Below, piece by piece: positions 5,933-9,607 of a DNA stretch of 9,607 bases. Source of the DNA: a bacterium (GTDB lineage Bacteria; Patescibacteriota; Minisyncoccia; Minisyncoccales; RBG-13-42-11); contig JAUSLA010000059.1 in the NCBI GenBank assembly GCA_030646565.1, positions 1-9,607 of the forward strand. Direction: 5' to 3'. Within the stretch, counting starts at the first letter, position 1, and every line of letters begins with the position of its first letter. Position numbers and translations under genes: made by a program. Under the pieces are notes generated by a model. It was not told where the DNA came from, did not search any database, and saw nothing but the letters and a program-made list of their open reading frames with translations.

Positions 5933-7082
5933 TATTACGGCTCCCTAATACTAACTTAGCCAGATTATCCGACGCCTCGGGCACTCCGAGCCTCCGCGCC
6001 CCGTCTGCCATCTTCTCAAGGCGCGGCCTGTCTCCGATAAGCCCGATAAATTCCTCCATTAAGGAATCGGCCGAGAGATCCTTCTCTTCCATCTTCACGG
6101 CCGCGCCTCTTTCAGAAAATACCTTTGCGTTCTCAGCCTGGTGTGAGCCCGCAAACGGATACGGTATCAATATCATCGGCCGTCCAAAAAGGGCTATCTC
6201 GAATATTGCGGAGGCCCCCGACCTCGTCACGATGAGATTCGACGCGCTGTACGCGTCCTCTATCCTGTCGATAAAAGAGAAGACCCTGCTGGGAATGCCA
6301 ATCCGCTCATACTCTTTAGCCGCCCAGTCGTAATCTTTGAGCCCGGTAATATGAATTACCTGAAGGCGGGCCTTCATCTTAGTATCAAGCCGGGATACGG
6401 CGTCGATAACCGTCTCGTTCAAGAAATGAGAACCCTGGCTTCCGCCTATCACGAGCAAGGTAAACCTCTTCTCATCCAGGCCAAGCCTCATTATACCATT
6501 AGGCCTGTCGCCTTTAAAGAGCGATGCCCTTATGGGATTCCCGGTTAATACCGCCTTCTTCGAATCCCTGACGCTGAGCGAGCGGGCGGTCTCGCTGAAA
6601 CTTAACGCTATCTTATCCGCAAGATTGAACAAGACCTTGTTCGACCTGCCGGGAATGACGTTCTGCTCGTGGACTATCCGCGGTATCCGGAGCAGGTACG
6701 CAGTAAATACGATCGGCCATGAGACATAACCGCCGAACCCCAAAACTACATTTGGCCGATCGAACGCCAGGATGCATAATGACCTTACGAGGTCGGCGAA
6801 TAATTTTATAAGGAATAGTAAACTCGCCGGGCCGATCCTGTAAGGCATCTTATTCGCCGAAAGGAGGCTGTATCTGAGGCCCTCTTTCTCGAATATCCTC
6901 CTGTCGAGGGCCTTCTCACTGCCGACAAACAAGATCTGCACGCCGCCGTCCAGCTGTTTCAGCCTGCGCGCCAGGGCAACGGCGGGGAATATATGTCCGC
7001 CGGACCCGCCGGCGGCTATCAGTATCTTTACCCCGCCCTTTTCCCCACTCGATTCCCTATTCATGGAAAGGGCGGGGTTCAC
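5919..7082 (-). CDS. murG: UDP-GlcNAc:MurNAc-pentapeptide-lipid GlcNAc transferase
   Basis: MurG adds GlcNAc to lipid I to give lipid II at the cytoplasmic face of the inner membrane. It is a GT-B fold enzyme. With a GTG start the protein is 387 aa: GGSGGHIFPA (25-34), GFGGYVSWP (115-123), HEQNVIPGRSNK (138-149), the second-domain GGSQGS (213-218), TRSGASAIFE (286-295) and PYPFAGSHQAENA (307-319) of the UDP-GlcNAc site. GTG at 7080-7082 is preferred because it forms a GTGA overlap with the ftsW stop and has GAGG 7 nt upstream. The longer ATG at 7095-7097 has no ribosome site, and ATG at 7062-7064 is also possible. With any of these, 15-30 extra residues precede the usual MurG N-terminus (KILIAAGG). 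The gene ends inside the start of murCB. Confidence 0.95.
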   Translation of the reverse strand: MNPALSMNRESSGEKGGVKILIAAGGSGGHIFPAVALARRLKQLDGGVQILFVGSEKALDRRIFEKEGLRYSLLSANKMPYRIGPASLLFLIKLFADLVRSLCILAFDRPNVVLGFGGYVSWPIVFTAYLLRIPRIVHEQNVIPGRSNKVLFNLADKIALSFSETARSLSVRDSKKAVLTGNPIRASLFKGDRPNGIMRLGLDEKRFTLLVIGGSQGSHFLNETVIDAVSRLDTKMKARLQVIHITGLKDYDWAAKEYERIGIPSRVFSFIDRIEDAYSASNLIVTRSGASAIFEIALFGRPMILIPYPFAGSHQAENAKVFSERGAAVKMEEKDLSADSLMEEFIGLIGDRPRLEKMADGARRLGVPEASDNLAKLVLGSRNNVKE

Positions 7083-8173
7083 TGGTATGCCTCGCATGTC
7101 TTGGCCACGTTCAAGAGCAGCCCTACGGCCAGTAGATGGAATATGAGGCCCGAACCGCCGTAACTTATAAACGGAAGGGGCAATCCTTTCGTCGGAAGCG
7201 CACCTGCCGTTACGCCTATATTGATCATCGCCTCAAGGGCCACTAGAGAGACTACGCCGAGGGCAAGGAGCCTTTCGAATGTTCCAAGCGCCTTGAAAAC
7301 TATTCTCATACCCTGCCAGACGAATAATATGAACAGGGCCGTTACCGTCACTGTCCCTATAAGCCCGAGCTCTTCCCCTATTATAGAAAATATAAAGTCG
7401 GTATGCGAGGCGGGGAGATAAAATAGCTTCTGCCGGGATTGTCCTAGGCCTACCCCGAACAAGCCCCCTGAGCCCAGCGCCACAAAAGACTGTATTATCT
7501 GAAAACCTATCCCCTGCTTATCGGCCCATGGGTTCAAAAAGGCCAGCATGCGTTTCTTCCTGTATGGAACACTGAAGAGAAGTATATAAAGCGCAGGGAG
7601 GCTGGCCAAAAAAGAGAGGGCTATATGTTTTACCCTGACGCCTGAGACATAGAGCATTATGATAGTTATGAACGATATCGTTATGGCGGTACCGAGGTCC
7701 GGTTCAAGAAGTATGAGGCCCACGACGGCGCCCAGGACCAGGATAGGAGGTATATAGCCATACCAGAAGCTCTTCATGGCCGACTCTTTCCGCGATACCA
7801 TATCAGCTATGTACAGCATCATCGCGATCTTGGCGAGTTCCGAGGGCTGGAAATTGAGCGGCCCGAGGTGGAACCACCTTCTCGCACCGGCCGTCTCTCT
7901 TCCGATGTGCGGTATGAGCACCATGACGAGGAGTATTATCGAAGCTAATATCAGCGGTTTCGAAAATCTCTTAAGGATGTTTAGATCGATCGACATCGCA
8001 AATAACATCATACCGACGCCTACGGCCAGGTATATGAGATGCCTCTTCAGAAAATAGAGGCTGTCTCCCATCTTCTCGTAGGCATATATGGCGCTTGCGG
8101 AATATATCATCACTATACCGAGCGAGATGAGTATCGCGACTATCGTGAAGATGGATATCCTTACGCTTCTCAT
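7079..8173 (-). CDS. ftsW: SEDS-family septal peptidoglycan polymerase FtsW
   Basis: This is a multi-pass inner-membrane glycosyltransferase that polymerises lipid II at the division site together with the class B PBP FtsI. The 364-aa protein has about ten hydrophobic segments. Conserved stretches are MIYSASAIYAYE (22-33), ARRWFHLGPLNFQPSELAK (97-115), LEPDLGTA (156-163), NPWADKQGIGFQIIQS (214-229), LPASHTDFIFSIIGEELG (253-270) and TKGLPLPFISYGGSG (328-342). Asp259 in HTDF is the catalytic aspartate position of SEDS enzymes. RodA shares these motifs, so the call of FtsW rather than RodA rests mainly on position between murD and murG. The ATG overlaps the murD stop as ATGA; an AAGGAGG at 8187-8193 lies 13 nt upstream, rather far. 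Length is typical. Confidence 0.94.
   Translation of the reverse strand: MRSVRISIFTIVAILISLGIVMIYSASAIYAYEKMGDSLYFLKRHLIYLAVGVGMMLFAMSIDLNILKRFSKPLILASIILLVMVLIPHIGRETAGARRWFHLGPLNFQPSELAKIAMMLYIADMVSRKESAMKSFWYGYIPPILVLGAVVGLILLEPDLGTAITISFITIIMLYVSGVRVKHIALSFLASLPALYILLFSVPYRKKRMLAFLNPWADKQGIGFQIIQSFVALGSGGLFGVGLGQSRQKLFYLPASHTDFIFSIIGEELGLIGTVTVTALFILFVWQGMRIVFKALGTFERLLALGVVSLVALEAMINIGVTAGALPTKGLPLPFISYGGSGLIFHLLAVGLLLNVAKTCEAYQ
7090..7093 (-). promoter_or_regulatory. Shine-Dalgarno deciding the murG start
   Basis: GAGG on the minus strand lies 7 nt before the GTG at 7080-7082, a good spacing. Neither the upstream ATG (7095-7097) nor the internal ATG (7062-7064) has such a site. The element lies within the last codons of ftsW, which suits translational coupling. 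Confidence 0.6.
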
Positions 8174-9468
8174 AATTGCGAAACCGCCTCCTTAAATACG
8201 TCTCCCCTCTCCTTATAATCCCTGAACATATCGAAACTCGAACACATCGGAGAGAGCAGCACTATGTCGCCGTAGGAGGCTATATCCCGCGCCGTCCTGA
8301 CAGCGGCGGCCATGTCTTTAGCTTCACGGGTATCGACAAGCCCTCCTAAGGCGGCGCGTATCTTTGCCTTTGCCTCTCCTATCAGCACCAGAGACTTTAC
8401 CCTATCCTTCACCATGGCCCTTACCGCAGAGTAATCGCTGTTCTTGTCCTTACCGCCCGCTATCAGTATCACAGGCCTTTTGCAGGATTCGAGGGCCCTG
8501 CGCGTCGAATCTACGGTCGTTCCCTTCGAATCATCGACATACTCGACGCCTTCTATCGTACCGACGGTCTCGAACCTGTGCCGAAGCCCTTCGAACTCCT
8601 TAACGGTCTTCATGATAGAGCCTCTCCGCGCCCCGCAAAGGATACCGACCAGTACCGAGGCGAGCACATTCTCCAGGTTGTGCAGCCCCTTCAGCCTCAT
8701 ATCCAGCGTCGAGGGGTCAAATAAGAGCGACCTATTCTCACACCGTTTACTGTAGAAGAGCACCCTGGACCTTGCGGCCTTTCCTATATCCCGGAGGTTT
8801 TCGCTATCGTAGTTAAGGACCAGCATATCTCTCTCATCCTGGTTGGAGAATATCTTCAGCTTCTCCTTAAAGTATTCGTCAAGGGTCCTGTATCTATCAC
8901 GATGGTCGTCTTCCATATTCAATATCAGGGCTATATGCGGCTTGAAATCGACTATCCGTTCCAGCTGAAAAGAGCTTACCTCTAGGACGACCCAGGTGCC
9001 GTCCTTTATCTTATCGATCTCGCCCGAGAGAGAGTTGCCTATATTGCCGCAGACCACCGTATCGAAACCCGCGTTCTTCAATATCTCACCGATAAGCGAC
9101 GTAACTGTGCTCTTACCGTTCGTCCCGGTTATAGCTATGATCCTGCCCGGGCAATAATTGAATCCCAGCTCCATCTCGCCTATAACAGGGACCTTCAGTT
9201 CGTTGGCCCAAATAATGGCAGGCGATGAGTCCTCGACGCCCGGGCTTATAACGATCAGGTCTCTTCCTTTTATAAGATCTTTCGTATGGCCTCCGGTCTC
9301 GGCGTCTATGCCCTTCTCCTTCAATGCAGCGGCCGCGCGCCTTACCTCGGGCGTATCGCGCGAATCCGTAGCGCTCACCCTGGCGCCCACTTTGCGCAGA
9401 AGGAGCGCGGCATTGAGGCCGCTGTTGCCGAGGCCGATCACGGTTACCCGTTTATTCTTTAGGTCCAT
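8170..9468 (-). CDS. murD: UDP-MurNAc-L-alanine--D-glutamate ligase
   Basis: This cytoplasmic Mur ligase adds D-glutamate to UDP-MurNAc-L-Ala using ATP. The 432-aa length is usual. Visible features are an N-terminal Rossmann-type nucleotide-sugar site VIGLGNSGLNAA (10-21), SPGVEDSSP (75-83), ATP loop GTNGKST (115-121), EVSSFQLE (163-170), LNMEDDHRDRY (183-193, with the conserved His), FEGLRHRFE (292-300), DDSKGTT (312-318), LIAGGKDKNSDY (335-346) and LLSPMCSSFDMF (404-415). The DDSKGTT and SFDMF motifs distinguish MurD from MurC, MurE and MurF. The ATG at 9466-9468 has only an AT-rich leader and no clear ribosome site. It is the first gene of the overlapping chain and is separated from mraY by 100 bases containing an inverted repeat. 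Confidence 0.97.
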   Translation of the reverse strand: MDLKNKRVTVIGLGNSGLNAALLLRKVGARVSATDSRDTPEVRRAAAALKEKGIDAETGGHTKDLIKGRDLIVISPGVEDSSPAIIWANELKVPVIGEMELGFNYCPGRIIAITGTNGKSTVTSLIGEILKNAGFDTVVCGNIGNSLSGEIDKIKDGTWVVLEVSSFQLERIVDFKPHIALILNMEDDHRDRYRTLDEYFKEKLKIFSNQDERDMLVLNYDSENLRDIGKAARSRVLFYSKRCENRSLLFDPSTLDMRLKGLHNLENVLASVLVGILCGARRGSIMKTVKEFEGLRHRFETVGTIEGVEYVDDSKGTTVDSTRRALESCKRPVILIAGGKDKNSDYSAVRAMVKDRVKSLVLIGEAKAKIRAALGGLVDTREAKDMAAAVRTARDIASYGDIVLLSPMCSSFDMFRDYKERGDVFKEAVSQL

Positions 9469-9491
9469 AATAAATTAACCATTCTTATTTC

Positions 9492-9563
9492 GTCACAAGT
9501 TGCAAGCCACAAGTCACAAGTTGTCGATTTCTCTTGTGACTTGCGTTCTTGTGCTCTTGTGAC
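9492..9563. repeat. CACAAG/CTTGTG nested inverted repeat between mraY and murD
   Basis: Three copies of CACAAG (9494-9499, 9508-9513, 9515-9520) are followed by three copies of CTTGTG (9533-9538, 9548-9553, 9556-9561). They form a perfect 11-bp stem, caagtcacaag (9510-9520) with 9533-9543, inside an outer 8-bp stem, gtcacaag (9492-9499) with cttgtgac (9556-9563). The loop is 12 nt. No T tract follows on the minus strand, so a simple terminator is unlikely. It could be a dispersed intergenic repeat, an mRNA-processing or stabilising hairpin, or an operator array. Confidence 0.7.
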
Positions 9564-9568
9564 TGTTT

Positions 9569-9607
9569 TTACTGTAATTTTAATGTCGACAAGCTAAAGA
9601 GCGCAAG
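9569..9607 (-). CDS. mraY: C-terminal end of MraY (phospho-MurNAc-pentapeptide transferase), partial
   Basis: The last 12 codons of a frame entering from the right edge read LALFSLSTLKLQ and end at TAA (9569-9571). A hydrophobic stretch followed by TLK-L/V-x at the end is how MraY proteins typically finish, as in E. coli MraY (ATLKVR). mraY is the usual gene immediately before murD. MraY is the multi-pass inner-membrane enzyme that makes lipid I, the substrate of MurG. With only 12 residues visible, the call relies on the terminal motif plus gene order. Confidence 0.7.
   Translation of the reverse strand, partial: LALFSLSTLKLQ

Noticed and set aside
7083..7097. ATG at 7095-7097 as the murG start
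   Set aside because: It lies inside ftsW with no upstream ribosome site, whereas the GTG at 7080-7082 has GAGG at 7 nt and the GTGA overlap seen as ATGA at other junctions.

Overview
The window is most of a division and cell wall (dcw) cluster, read entirely on the minus strand. In transcription order (right to left) it holds the last codons of mraY, then murD, ftsW, murG, a fused murC-murB, ddl, ftsQ and ftsA. A 486-base non-coding stretch follows, then the first two thirds or so of a YggS/YlmE-type PLP protein gene that runs off the left edge. The gene set indicates a bacterium with a full peptidoglycan precursor pathway and a divisome. Taxonomy cannot be fixed from the sequence alone. An uncultured lineage near the PVC/Omnitrophota group is a guess based on the MurC-MurB fusion and overall protein flavour, not a demonstrated assignment.

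Right edge (9469-9607): the mraY tail ends at 9569. A 100-base gap with a CACAAG/CTTGTG inverted-repeat cluster precedes murD. Centre (846-9468): seven genes form one tightly coupled block. Junctions are 4-nt ATGA/GTGA overlaps (murD/ftsW, ftsW/murG, murCB/ddl, ftsQ/ftsA), a 14-nt overlap (murG/murCB) and a 1-nt gap (ddl/ftsQ), so one polycistronic message with translational coupling is likely. MurD, MurC and MurB build the UDP-MurNAc-peptide, Ddl supplies D-Ala-D-Ala, MurG makes lipid II, FtsW polymerises it at the septum, and FtsQ and FtsA are divisome proteins.

Left part (360-845): ftsZ would normally follow ftsA, but there is no gene here. Instead there is a dense run of nested inverted repeats and hairpins separated by seven copies of a GAAAAATTTT-like palindromic tract. 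A strong terminator-like hairpin lies among them.

The most unusual observation is that this FtsA (358 aa) has the actin-like fold motifs and a C-terminal amphipathic helix but lacks roughly 55-60 residues corresponding to subdomain 2B. That is the part of FtsA known to bind the FtsZ C-terminal peptide. It coincides with the absence of ftsZ from its usual place immediately downstream.
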